The position numbers and the translations under genes are program-made. A model generated the notes under the pieces. The model was not told where the DNA came from. It worked only from the letters and a program-made list of their open reading frames with translations, and did not search any database. From Gorsachius magnificus (taxonomy: Eukaryota > Chordata > Aves > Pelecaniformes > Ardeidae), in assembly GCA_034008185.1 (NCBI GenBank), contig CM067081.1, positions 186,455,510 to 186,519,509 on the forward strand: a stretch of DNA of 64,000 nt, given 5' to 3'. Below are positions 45,901 to 58,391 of the stretch, piece by piece. Position 1 is the stretch's first letter, and each line of letters begins with the position of its first letter.

Positions 45901-48900
45901 AGGGCTGAGCAGACCCAACCCCAGGAAGAGCAATTATCAAGCAGACCAAGAGTGATGCCAGTGGCCTGTGGACATCTGTTTCACTAGCTCGAGATGCCTG
46001 TGAGCTTCAACTGTTTTTCACTGGGAAAACATGGCATAAAAAAGGGTATAAGTTGCATGGGTAAAATGGACTTGTCTTCTGATCTCTAGTAATGCAGTAC
46101 AGGTCCCTTGTGGGATTATATGTAGGCTATACATAAAAAAGTCAAGGCAATATGAATGAAGTAGACTTATCAGTTCTGCTCAGAGTTAGGAACTGCAGTG
46201 AGTTCTGACACTTCCACACAGATGTGCTTTCCATAGAGAAAATACTGTAAGGTGATACTGTTCTGCAGTAGAGGTGATGCCACTCTATAGAAATACTTGG
46301 TACTAGTGCAACAGCTCAACTGTTCAATAAATGGAGGGGCTGAAATGAGTCCCAATATTTTTGGAAGAATAATGTTCATTAATGCCCTGTATGATGACTG
46401 AAGGCTTCAACGATGAAAAGGATTCATTGATGCTTTCTAGGATAGGCAATATAAAAAAAACCCAAACCAGCAGCATCTGTAGATGTTCCTGGGTGTAGGG
46501 ACATTCAGACTGTTTGATAAGAAAGATGTCCTAGGGTTGCCCTATATGAAGCACTTACATGGTTGCCCCTTGGCATGTTATGTCCTTTCACATGACACCT
46601 CTAACATGGTTCAAGACCAAGAGTATGTTGATGTCTACTGAGTTTGCTTCTTGGGCATGCTTAAGGGGGGGTTCTTTCAAGACAGAATATTTCAGTCTTC
46701 AGTAGTCCTGGCATGCAGTGGAATGAATGAGTTCATCCTGACATCAGTTCTTACACTGTGGTTGAGATTATGTTTACCTAGAATTGTTTGGGCTTTATTT
46801 GGTAGTGTTTTAGAACTCTGTTTAAGAAACAAAGAAAGGCTGTAAAGTAAAAAGTTACTCCAGCAATGAGAAAACTCAAATAGAAATCTTTAAAATGCAT
46901 TTGTATCCTAGTTTCTTTGCAGAAATCAGTTGGCTCAATAAATACATATTAAACATCGATGGAAAAATTTCCAATGTTTTTTTTAATAATCATCTACTGT
47001 TATTTTTATGATCCCCTTTAAAGTTTCTGGCAATCTTCATATGCAGCACCAAGTTTTCTTGAGTGCTTTGCCTAATTAGTTTGCAGAGAACTGACAGCTG
47101 ACATGACTTCCATTAATCGGTTCTGATACTTTACATTAAATTTTCTTTTACCTTGTGTATTAACTCAATGCTGAGGGGCTGTCAGGAAGTGGTTGAGAAT
47201 CCCTCTGGGACTGTACATTTGCTTGAAACTAAAGTGTAGGAAGATAATAAATCATGTGAATTTCTGGCACTTCTCCTGCTTTGTCATTAGACTTTTGGAG
47301 CAATTAAAGCCTGACAGTTCAGCGACACTGATTGACTTATTTTGCTTAAAAATGAAATGCAAGGACTGTTTTTTTATCAAACAGAATATTTGTTTTTCTG
47401 GATTTTCAGCTGCATTTGTAAACAGCTCATTCCTCTGCTTCATTGATTGTTTTCTATGTCATGACAGATCTTTTTAAATCTATGAATTTTTATTATTTTT
47501 TATGTTTAAGAAAATCAGGAGAATTGATAAGCTATAGAAAGTGAAGAATAATATTACTAGCTACCATAAGTAAGAATTTAATATATTATCTTATTCTCAT
47601 AATATAAAGTCAGAATGACTACGTTAAAATATTTTCATTTGAGGGTAGAATTTCCTGTAGAGTCTAAGGGAACTGAACATCCAGTTTCAGCGGGACTTGC
47701 TTAGACATCTAGCTTCTTTTGAAAATTTCCTTTTTCAGTAAATGCAGGAACTCATAAAATAGAAATATGTGTATTGTCATGACTGGGTTCTGCCTTGGAG
47801 AGCAGATGCCAAAGCTTTCCTTTCCTACCTGTTAATAAGATGTATTCTCTGCTTTACCTCAAATATATCAAGGTTTTTTGAACTGAAAGAAATACAAACA
47901 TTTAGCTTCTGGATCTATATCCTGAGAAGTTTTTTCCCTGCCTCAATTCTCTTTACTTACCTAAACTACTAGTAACAATAAAGAAATCCTATTAATTGGA
48001 TTGAGATGTAGGCTCAGCTAAGGTACAACACCTTTACTAGATATATATACACATACACAGAGACAAAATCAATTTTTTATATATCTAAGCACTTCTAAAA
48101 ACATTTATGGTATGAATTTATGCAATCATAAAGATGTGATAACACATATCTTTTAATAAACGATAATAGAAGATAAAAAGATACATTTGGCAAGTTAGAC
48201 TTGCATGAGAATGACTTTCTGTGTATCCCTAACTCAGCTTTTTCACAGCTAGAGCATCTCATCTCCACTGGCCTTTAGATGGACTTTATGTTCTAACCAG
48301 CCTTACAATATACATGACTTTTTTTGGCTGTCATTGTACTTGGCTTTTTGCAGTTTCAGTGCCTGTCACTTTCTTCCTCATGTTTCAGCCGAAAAAAGTC
48401 TCACATAACTTAATGTCACATAGAATTTCGAGAATTAACTGGAAAAAACATGAGGGGAGGACCACCTAAAATCCATGCAAATGTCATTCTTTGTGCCACT
48501 TGACAGAAAGGAGCTTTACTAAATATTAAACCAGCATATTTACATAGCAACAGTTTTGGCACATACAGAGGTTTCAAGGCAGTAAGGTGAGCATCGAAAA
48601 AGTAACTTACCTGATGTTCCAGGAGAAAGTTTTGTGTATGAGTTGACAAAGAGCTCAATACAGCCCAAACCCTTTAATAGTTCATAATCTAACATTTCTG
48701 CTAAGAAAAAAATCTTATCTTTTTATGATGCAGAGGACAAGATGGTTGAAATTATTAAGCTTTTCATGTTAACTTAATTGCAAACAAAATTAAGTACTCA
48801 CAGTTGAAACACCAAAAAAGAATCTTTAAAAAAATCCATCAAGTTTAACATTTAATATTAATTTAAGGACTCACTGAAAAGTCAGCTACAAGGCAAATTG

Positions 48901-51900
48901 AACCAAATACAGAAATTAGTTGCATTTAGGATTTGAGAATTTGTCAGTTGCAGATAGCTTTCATGAAGTATCAGTTGCATCTATAAATGTTTTATATGCA
49001 TCTGAACTGCTAAGAATTTATGGGGAAATAGGAGTGAGTTTATATTTGCACAATGAATAAAAGTGTCCTTATACAATAATATATAAATATAATGCAATGG
49101 AACAACACCTCTTCTGGATATATATAATGAGATAATGAACCAGTGTTCTTGTAAAGCATAACAGATGAGTAACAGCTAAGTTTATTAGTTCAATCAGATA
49201 TTGGGTAAGGATTTATTTGTGAAGGCTCTGCCACTTTTCCAGGAGTAACCAGTTCATCACTATGTCAGTGATATATTTGCTCTGGGTTCATAGCGTATTT
49301 GAGTAAGTTCATAGCCATGGATGACTCTGGAAATTCTGCTATTGGCAGGGTTAAGTGTTAACCTGAGTAAGGCAGAGCCTTTCACAAAGTTAGATCTACA
49401 GCTTGGAAGAATGAAAATAAGAATGTTTTTGTATACAACATTACATTTGATTTGCATGCATCTTTGTACACACAAGGTTTTTGGCAGGAAACAGTAGGAA
49501 AGATAGAATATTTTTAAAAATTTTCATATGTTTTACTATTGTGATAAAGAAATGATAAGACAACCCTCCTGTGGCTACTTCAAAAACCTCAGGTTCCTTG
49601 GCTGATTAGTGAAAATGTGTAGCCTAGTAGATAAAATTATTCTGTATCACCTGCAAAGCACCTTGACTCTAAAAAAAAAAAACCAACCCAAAAAAATGCA
49701 ACATGTGTATTAGAAGAAATGGATGTTAAAAAATCCCTGGAACGTTACCTAAGCAAACAGACAATGAAGAGCCACATGGAAAATACTCACTTATGTCCCA
49801 GCCTTAAGACTCAGCCACAGAGCTAGTATTATTGGAACCCTATTGATCAGCTATATTTTATGCATGCCACACTCCAGCCCTGTTCACACAAATTTGATTG
49901 GATCACATCACTAAATGTGATGGGAAAAGTGTTTGAACTTTTCCCCCACCACATGTAACTTGTTGGCATTCATGATATTACTTAAATAATTAAGAGTGTA
50001 TTAATCAGGTGAATAAGAACTTGAAAAACTGGAAATCAATTGCTTCAGTTGAAAGGGAAAGATCAAGATTATAAATAAGGCCTAGCAACTTACAGAATAT
50101 GATGTATTTGATAATAATTTAGAGAAGCTGAAGTTACTTAATATTTTGGATGGGAGTGTTAAATGCCAAAAGCAGTTCATTAAGGCCCTGTAATTTATGT
50201 GTAAAATGAGACCAATATAACAATGGATGCTATATTCCAATTTCAAAGCTCATTGTAAGGCTTGATTTACGTTCACACTGGTTTGTAAAAGCAGGCAGGC
50301 TACAGTTCATCTCACTAAGAAGATACATCTGCCAATAATATTCTAATAGACAAGATATCAAGTTTGGTAGCTAAGTTTTGAGATTTATCTTGCAACTAAT
50401 TTTCAGCATTTATTGCAAACTTACCATCTCCAGTGACTCAAAATAAAGCTTTTATTTCTCAGGTTGAGACATCTCTAAAATCAAATAGCTAAAGGTGACA
50501 GCATCTTCCACATATAGCCAGAGCGAATCTGAGGACCTAAATTTATGTGCCTTTTGGAAACGGATATCTCAGTGCAAATAATTGGCAGTTTTATAGAGGT
50601 GAATTGATAGCAACGCAGGGTTGAACAAATGCAATTTGGACTTAGCTGTGGTGATCTTTCTGTGGGAAGTACAGGCCTGCAGTCGAAACTTGGATTGAAA
50701 ATATATTGATTTTTTTAAGAAAAAACCTAAACATTAAGATGTCAATGGTTTTGATCAGATTAATGGATGTATTAAATATGTAATTGGAAAGTTTCAGCAA
50801 CATTTGTTTCAGACATTTCTGGACCCTTCAAAACAAAATTTCAGCTCGTTAATAAATCGCTAGCAATAATTCCAACCACTGAAGTCCTAAGAAGCTTTTT
50901 CCTTTAGATTAATGGAATTGCTTTGTATGGCTACGCAGCCAAAAAGATACTAACTCTTCAAGCTGATAATCTAGAGCTGAGCTGTGGTGCCCAAGAAGAA
51001 CTGTGTTGACTTCAATGAGGCTCTGGGCTTTCCATGATAGGATCGTAACCGTAGAATCAGGAGCCGATGAAGTGAAACAGCATCTCCACGGATGCTAAAA
51101 ACAACTGAACCAAGAAAAATTAAAATGTACAAATTCCCTCCATAAAGAAACAGTTATGGTATTTATTTTCCCCTCAATGCCTGTTCTAACTTTTACTGTC
51201 CTGATTGGTTATGTTATCTACTTTTTTATTTTCCATTTTATTTCTTTGAATTGTAAATTCTAGATGTGTCATTTTATTGAAATTGTAGTTGTTTATAGAA
51301 ACTTTAAGTGATTTGATGATGTATAGTAGCATTAAATTATGTCTGCAGATTTGGAAATGTAGTTTATACACACATTTTCTAAGATAAAAAAACCTCGTAG
51401 AATTTTTTCTTTTAAACATATACATTACTGACTGCGTTAATGTTCATTACTCCCGTTCTACTGTACTTAGGGAAATCTGGATCCTGGAAGAGAGATCCTT
51501 TGATCAAACCTGATTAAACCTTTCTCTCAGCTTTTTCAGCCTAGAGAAGAGAATTCTGAATGCCTGGAGAGACTGAACTTCTCTTCAAAAGCTTTTGGAG
51601 CATAATTTGATTCAGTCAGGGCCACCTCCATAATTCTCTACAAAAATAAGGAAAACTCCAAAGCATTTGAAAAGGAGTGAAGTTTAACTTTGCTACAGAG
51701 TAGGGAGGCATAGGCAAGATACGCTTTCCAAAGAAGTATTGTAAAGAACAGAATGGTTAGTGTTCATAGTTTTTCAACAGACTTAAACCACCATTTTTTT
51801 AAAAAAGTCAATGTAAAAGTTGAAATAAAAAATTATGTCTGAAAGTACTTCTTTTCCTGTGTACACTCAAGAATTTCTGTGTAACTGGTCATCTGAGTAA

Positions 51901-52560
51901 GTTGTATAAGAAAAAAGATATTGAAAGAGTTTCTTAAACACTGGCTGTTTCTTAAACACATGTATTTTCTGTAAGTTGCCAGACCAATGATGCTTTTTTT
52001 AATAGTACTTTTATGTACTCAAAGGCGATCACTCCAGGCCAGAACCTAAACAAATAGTTGGGGGATGTGAGCATACTTTCTCTTATGGTCATTTGACCTG
52101 TGACACCTCTGAAGGCTGTCAGCAAGAGTAGTGTATGGGAGCTTTGTATATAAGAGATATAATAAGCGCTTGTTGGAATATATGACATGAGGAATCATCT
52201 CCTAGAACCTAGAAATATCTTATCATCCTAAAATGGCCAGCAGGTTTATCTAGCTCCTAGGAGGCGGTAAATGAGAAAATGCTTACTCTGATGGGGGTAC
52301 ATAGCTGTTTTTCATGACAAGAGGGATGAACTTATCACAAATTTGGGTACAGTAACTAGTGACAATTACCTAATATAGAGAGTTTTTCTAAATGTGTTTG
52401 TGATTTATTGTGATAACTGAGCAGTCATCGAATTTCAGACTTTTAATGTTTCTCCTCTCACAAGCTGGAGAGTGTGGCTTATTGAGGCTCCTCAGTTCAG
52501 CTTCAAAAAAGGGAGGTAAAACAGGGATGGGGACTAGCCTGGCTCTTTGCCAAGGAGGAG
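39906..52560. other. Intergenic, no gene recognised
   Basis: About 12.7 kb. Open frames at 40170-40700 (minus) and 41814-42338 (plus) are the longest and match nothing I know. GC content rises locally at 40400-40700 and 42050-42330. The rest is AT-rich. A homeodomain-core-rich (TTAATTA-type) stretch at 44240-44460 is discussed as a finding. Confidence 0.6.
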
Positions 52561-52926
52561 GAATCACAGAATGTTTGAAGTTGGAAGGGACCTCTGGAGG
52601 TCACCTTGTCCAACCCTGCTGCTCAAGCAGGGCCACCTACAGCAGGTTGTCCAGGACCATGACCAGATGGGTTTTAAATATCTCCAAGGAAGGAGATTCC
52701 ACAATCTTCCTGGGCGACATCTGCCGTGCTTGGTCACCCTCATGGTGAAAAAGTGTATCCTGATGTTCAGAGGGAAGCTCCTGCGTTTCAGTTTGTGCCC
52801 ATTACCTCTGGTCCTGTCACTGGGCACCACTGAAAAGAGCCTGTCTCCGTCCTCTTTACACACTCCCTTCAAATATTTGTAGACAATGATGAGATTCCCC
52901 TTGAGCGTCTTCTCCTCCAGGCTAAA
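52561..52926 (-). mobile_element. CR1 LINE 3' end, minus strand
   Basis: On the minus strand it runs from the RT C-terminus ([26 protein letters not shown]) through the CR1 3' UTR to CATTCTGTGATT at the low-coordinate end (about 52561-52574). On the + strand it includes CCAACCCTGCTGCTCAAGCA and GGAAGGGACCTCTGGAGGTC, both CR1 3' UTR landmarks. It is strongly 5' truncated. I see no clear target duplication. Confidence 0.92.
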
Positions 52927-55900
52927 AGAAAAGTGAAGGAAGGGCTGTGGTTATTCACAACACTGTGAGAACTCTTCCTCAGCAGGGGAAAACAAAGCAT
53001 GCAGTCAGAAGAGACTTCAGGATAGAATTTCACTTACATTAAGGTCTTCTTTTACTTTGTGGCCAAGTAAAGGGAGTTCAAAACCCCTGTGAATTACATA
53101 TACAGCCACATTAAGGCTAATTTATGTTGCCTCAGCAGTATAAAGGGGGTCTGAGGTTACAGTGATATAATGAAAATGGATTAAGTTGTCACAGTATAAG
53201 AAGATACTACTCAATGTCTGAGCCACAGTAAATGAAATGAGTGTGCGATCTTAACCCTCCACAGTCGTGAAGAAGGCAAGCTAGCTTACATCATGCCTGC
53301 CTTGCAGCTTCTTCTTTTCAATTCCAAAATCTCTGTCATGTAGCCTCAGAGCCAGAAGAATGGGGAAAAAATAGTTAGAAAAAGCCTGGCTTTGTTCTCT
53401 GCATCTGTAATCAACAATTTTGGAATGAAAAAGAAGTCAGAAGTAGAAATAGTAAATGGACCTGCTCTGCACCAGGCAGGTGAAGAAAGGGAGAGAGAAG
53501 ATGCAGGGTTCTGTCTGGATCTCAACAGGGAAGGCTCAGTAACAAATGGCTTAATAAAATAACTGCTTAGACAGCCTAAGAAGAGTAATACAGATAGTGA
53601 GTATATCTTACATCCCTTCAGCTACTGGGAACCCTGTGTTTATGCAGCATTGGACGGACCCTGGATGGATTTTCCCACAGCACACTGTGCAGATCCCACC
53701 CCTGGAGGGAAGAATCTCCTTTTTGGTTATTTAAGTTTTTATAAAATTTTCTTATAAGAAAACAACTCTGCTCATAAAGGATGTTTCAGTGAGAAATTCT
53801 TTCTGCACTTTTAGATGAAGGCAAGGCCACACAGGTGGTATAATCACTGGCAGAAAGTGGGAGATGCTGATGGAGATCATCCTGTGGTCGAGGATTTGTG
53901 CAGCACAACACAATCTGAAGGCCATGCTGGACATGGCACAGCATGGCACAGACCTGTGCCTTCTCAGGTTAACTGCTACGTGGGTCACGAGCTCCTTCAT
54001 GTACAGTGGTCTCCCCGTCTGAATCAAGACAGGATCTTCCCTACTGTATTAGGGCTCAGGAAGAAAAATGAAAGAAAGGGTATAGAATATATGACCTAGA
54101 ACTGTGTAGCATGAGAATGTGAAGTTGACTTTATGCCAGTGTAGAAAAGCTAATGAAATTTTGTAATCCAATTAAAAACATGACTTGTTTGCAAGATGAT
54201 ATTAAAAGATTAATGTTTATATATTATAAACATTATATTATGTGCTTGTTATTCCTGTGTCTCTGTGTTCTCTGAAAAGATGAGACTGATGATAGAAACA
54301 GTGGTGAGAAGAATAGCTGTAACTACCTTGAAATAAGACTAATGCTAACTGCCCATTTAAAAAAAAATTCCTTTCAGAAGATGTTTTCCCCTGTAGTCTC
54401 CTTCAATTAGCATGAAACCATCATGGAGATACAATTATACTTCATTAGGGATCCATGAATCCAGGAAATGAAACAATCCATTCTCTTTAGACTCTGCAGA
54501 CAGCAACAAGAGATGTGCTTTGTGGATCTAATCTGTTTTCTTTATGTCCCTGCCATGGATTGCAGCAGTTGTTACAAAGCTTGTCTAATGGTTTGTTTTA
54601 CCCATATTTTCTACTTACATGGAAATGACTCCACAACTAAAAGTTTCAGGTACTATTTTTTTCTGAAGATGTAAATATTGCATAGGAAGATGAGAGACAA
54701 TTAGTGTTATAGGAAGTCAGCATGTCACGGTGGCAAAAGCCATTGCTATGAACTTTTCAGGATAAAAAGCAAAAGAGTTTAACTTATGCTTAGCTTTCAG
54801 CAGATTGAGAAAGTCACATACTAACTGGCAGCAAGCAAATCTTGGAAGTAGCTCACAAAATGTGAACAGATTGTTCTAAACCTTTTGCTTTTCTGCATTC
54901 ATGAAGGTCTAGTGCTTCTTTGTTTGAAAAGAAACAAATTTGTTCTCAGAAGCTGAGTCATTTAAATGAATTTTCATTGGCGTATTCAGACACTAGTGCT
55001 TCAGAATAATGTCCTTAATTAATGACTTCTGGAAAGAAGACAAAGCAGAATGAAATTAGAGACATTCAAGACTCTGACAGTAATAATTTGCCTAACTTTG
55101 AAAGTCAGCTGATAGTGGGTTTCTAAATAGCTCATGGGAAAACAGAAGCTTCTGTAGAAAGTGTCACTTCCGAAAACTCTCGAACACTTCTGTGGAAAGT
55201 AAGGTACATATTTGCACATGAATATATAAAGAAGTGACAGGTATGGGTTTTAGCCTGTGTCACATCCACATTTATGGAATTCATAGGCACTGGTTGAATT
55301 TTCAAGCTGGAGAGGTCAGGCAAGCAATATGTATTTGGTGCAGTAGATGTTGCTAATTGGGAGTTTTCAGATGAAAATCAGGCAACAAAAGTCAAAGACA
55401 GAAACTTAATGTTGTCATCATACACAGATTTTGGAATGGATGGATAGGATTTCTGGTCACACCAAGGACTTGCATAACCAGTGTAGCCAGTAACACAATA
55501 CCAGGGTGGGATACAAGAAACCAGGATGGAGGGAAACAAATTCAGGCTGTTTTTTCTCAGATTCAGACTGATTTCTTAAACTTGTGCATCCTGAATGACA
55601 GACCTGACTGTGGCAATCCAGCTAGTATCTTGATCTCAGTATCATTGTCCACTTGTTGGTGCTATTAATTAGGCCAACTAGAGACAGAATAGCTACTCAC
55701 CCAGCACTGATGTGGGCTACATGGAACTGGGGCCTGCATCTTGGTCTTTTCTGTTCCAGACAACTAGCCTGTCAAGCAGTTCTGTGAGGAGTAGGCTGGT
55801 TTTCTGGTTTGCATTTCGAAAGGCTTTGGCTTTGCTAAATTCTAGAGAGAACTTATTTTTTATTAATGCTGAAATTCCCATTGAAAGAGAAACCACCTGC

Positions 55901-57428
55901 TCCCCCAGATGTAATGGTTGTATCTTGCTGAGAGACAGCTGGTACAGCTCTGGTTGAAAGCTGTGGGTAAGTTCTTAGCGCATCCACAGAAGAAAAGGAG
56001 CTAGAAAAAAAAAAAAAAAAGATGAGAAATTTGATGTGGTACCATGTTACAGAGATGAGAATTTTTTCATTGCTCTGCTGGGAAAAATTATCCTTTTTTT
56101 TCCACCGGAAAAAAAACTACAAGGAAAAACATAAGACTTTTATTTCACACTGATGTGACTGTTAATGGACCTATGATCTCTCTTTTTGTCTCTCCCTCTT
56201 TCCTCCATCTATTCCTCCTGCATACAGCTTCAGTTCCAGAGAACACCTAAATGTGCGTGTCTTTATTCAACAGGGCAGTTTAAGCCGATGTTTAGATCCC
56301 AATGACTGTTGGACAACAGCATGCTTAAACAGATAGAGCATGCTGAATAGCTATGCTGGGCTAAATCAGCCTTTCGATAAAGAAAAATGATGGAGTCAAT
56401 AAAGTAACACCGGTGTCGGTGAGATCAAAAGTTGGAGCATGAAATCAAACTCTAACAAAAAAATTCACTCCACCATTTTCCTCAGACTGCTGTTCAAGCA
56501 GACTCATTCTAACCTTTTCTTCTTGATAGTTTTCTTTAGTTTTCATTAGTTATTCATTAGTTTTCTGTTGTAAAAAGGAAGCAGGTTGTTAACAAACATC
56601 TTAATGCTGTTTTATTTCTACATGAGCAGATTTTCACATCAGCAATGTATGTGTTTCAGTTCCCCCAAAAAAGGAAAATATAGAGTATTTATCAAGAAAG
56701 AAACTGAACCTGACATCTGCTTCACAGCAGAGCAACAGCAGCTCTGTTTTGTGTGTTATCTTTGCATTGTACTCCCACTGCACAATGATACAATAACAAA
56801 TTTAATAAAATGCAATAGAGGTAAATATGCTCTCAAACTAGATGTGAAAACAGATGTGTTCTTTAGTTCTGAAGAAAATGCGGCATCACACTCAGTAATT
56901 TTGGACTACAATGTCATACGCTTTACCACTGCATTTTAATGAAGTCCGTGTTTTCCATTGTTAAGATTGCAAGACTACTCCCTTTTAAGTTCTATTTCAT
57001 GTTACATTCAAACTTAGATTTTGAAAATTAGCCAGAAAACATTTCCAGAATTACTCTGTGTGACGGATGTGCTTGACACCTTAACCAAACTAGCAGTAGT
57101 TCGACTCCAAAGGAGGTAAAGGCCTGAGCCACAGCTGGGCCAAGAACTCCTCTAGTTTCAATCTGTTCTCTAAAAACCCACAAAGGAGTAGAGTCATACA
57201 GTGAGCATCAATGTATATCAGCTTGGAACACCAATCATGGGATTAACACATGAATACTGGGTGGCTTTTCCAAGACTCATCTATCAAGGAACAAAGAAAG
57301 TTGTGGGTACAGGGAATCTCCTGCATACCTTTCTCATCACATGTAATTTGACTATGATCCAACCACTTTATTCCATAATTATGACAGCCTAAGTGAGCCT
57401 TCTTTGTTAGGCAGCATAGCTGCATGGC
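52927..57428. other. Intergenic, no gene recognised
   Basis: AT-rich sequence. It holds a perfect short palindrome (54211-54235) and an A16 run (56005-56020). No coding content is supported. Confidence 0.6.
54211..54235. repeat. Perfect inverted repeat, 11-bp arms
   Basis: Left arm TAATGTTTATA, three-base spacer TAT, right arm TATAAACATTA. Both arms contain the forkhead-like core TGTTTA/TAAACA. Confidence 0.9.
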
Positions 57429-58002
57429 TGTTGATCTCCCCTTGAGCTGGGATGCCTCTCAAGGTTGCTCCTCGAGGCAGAGAGATCTTCTACCAATGGC
57501 AGATCTTTGGTAAGTGACTGATAGCATGCTGAATTAATACTAATAAAATATTACTAATCCATGTAGCTATTAAATCTTAATTACTATAAACTTTGTATAG
57601 ATAATTCCATTAGACATTAAGCCTTGTCCAAATCTGAGACTAAGATTGGACCTAGCTGCACCTAAGCTCCCTTGGGAGTTTCAAAAGCAAGGGGATCCAC
57701 TCTGAACCTTGTGACTCAATGGGAGGGTCTGCCTTACCCTTTCCATTTCTGGTCTCTGTGTGAATCATTCTTGATTCATACATCATAACTTGATTCTAAC
57801 TCTTTCTTTCTTTGCATGTTTCTTCCATGCAGTAATTAATAGAATAAACCAATGAACCTTGCCATTAAACTTACTGAACCACTGTTAAACTTTGTTAAAT
57901 TCAATCAAAATCATTGAACTCTGTCAAATTATTATTTTACCTCAATAAAACATATTGCTGCTTCTCTCTTCTGAGTGGGGTGTATTCCACTCTTTTGCAA
58001 CA
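57429..58002 (+). repeat. Probable solo LTR of an avian endogenous retrovirus
   Basis: The proposed ends are TGTTG (57429-57433) and CAACA (57998-58002), which are inverted matches with TG...CA termini, about 574 bp apart. The right part has the expected order of an LTR 3' half: AATAAA at 57944-57949, followed about 50 bases later by the end. The text resembles an avian LTR I recognise from memory, of ERV-L type. No matching target duplication was found at these ends, so the boundaries are uncertain. No retroviral genes lie beside it. Confidence 0.55.
57944..57949 (+). promoter_or_regulatory. AATAAA poly(A) signal in the probable LTR
   Basis: Canonical hexamer near the 3' end of the LTR-like block, followed by a TG-rich stretch (GAGTGGGGTGTATT). 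Confidence 0.5.
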
Positions 58003-58375
58003 CTCTGGAAGATGAATATTTTTCTGGAAAAAAAAGAGAGGAATTTTATGTTATTACTATCTCTTTCAGATACATGTGAAAACCAGTACAAAGATAACAT
58101 TCACCAAAGTTATATTAATACCTTCTGCGGCAGTGCAGGTCACCTATCTCAATCACTTGAGCAAGTGGGATTGTTAGAAAAAATGTCATGAGAAGGAAAG
58201 TTGGTAGGAGACACAGACAGTTCTGGATGGACATGAGCAGTCTGAGAAAAGGACCAGGTGATGGTCTATATGCAACTGTTTGTCCTGTTGCAGTAGATCA
58301 TCTAGGTTGTATTTATAAACCAAGGACAATTTTGGGATAAGTTTTGTAGTCAACCTTTGAGTTTTGTGTCTTGAT

Positions 58376-58391
58376 ACACACACACACACAC
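58376..58391 (+). repeat. (AC)8 microsatellite
   Basis: Eight uninterrupted AC units. Confidence 0.9.

Noticed and set aside
45640..46345. Possible pair of diverged repeats sharing TATAGAAA..TTGGTAC and GTTCAATAAAT
   Set aside because: The shared words are short, the spacing differs and flanking bases do not align, so I could not separate it from chance.
50185..50270. MIR-like phrase CTGTAATTTATGTGTAAAAT followed by AAGCTCATTGTAAGG
   Set aside because: Similarity to a MIR/core-SINE is weak and limited to one word order; not enough without a profile search.
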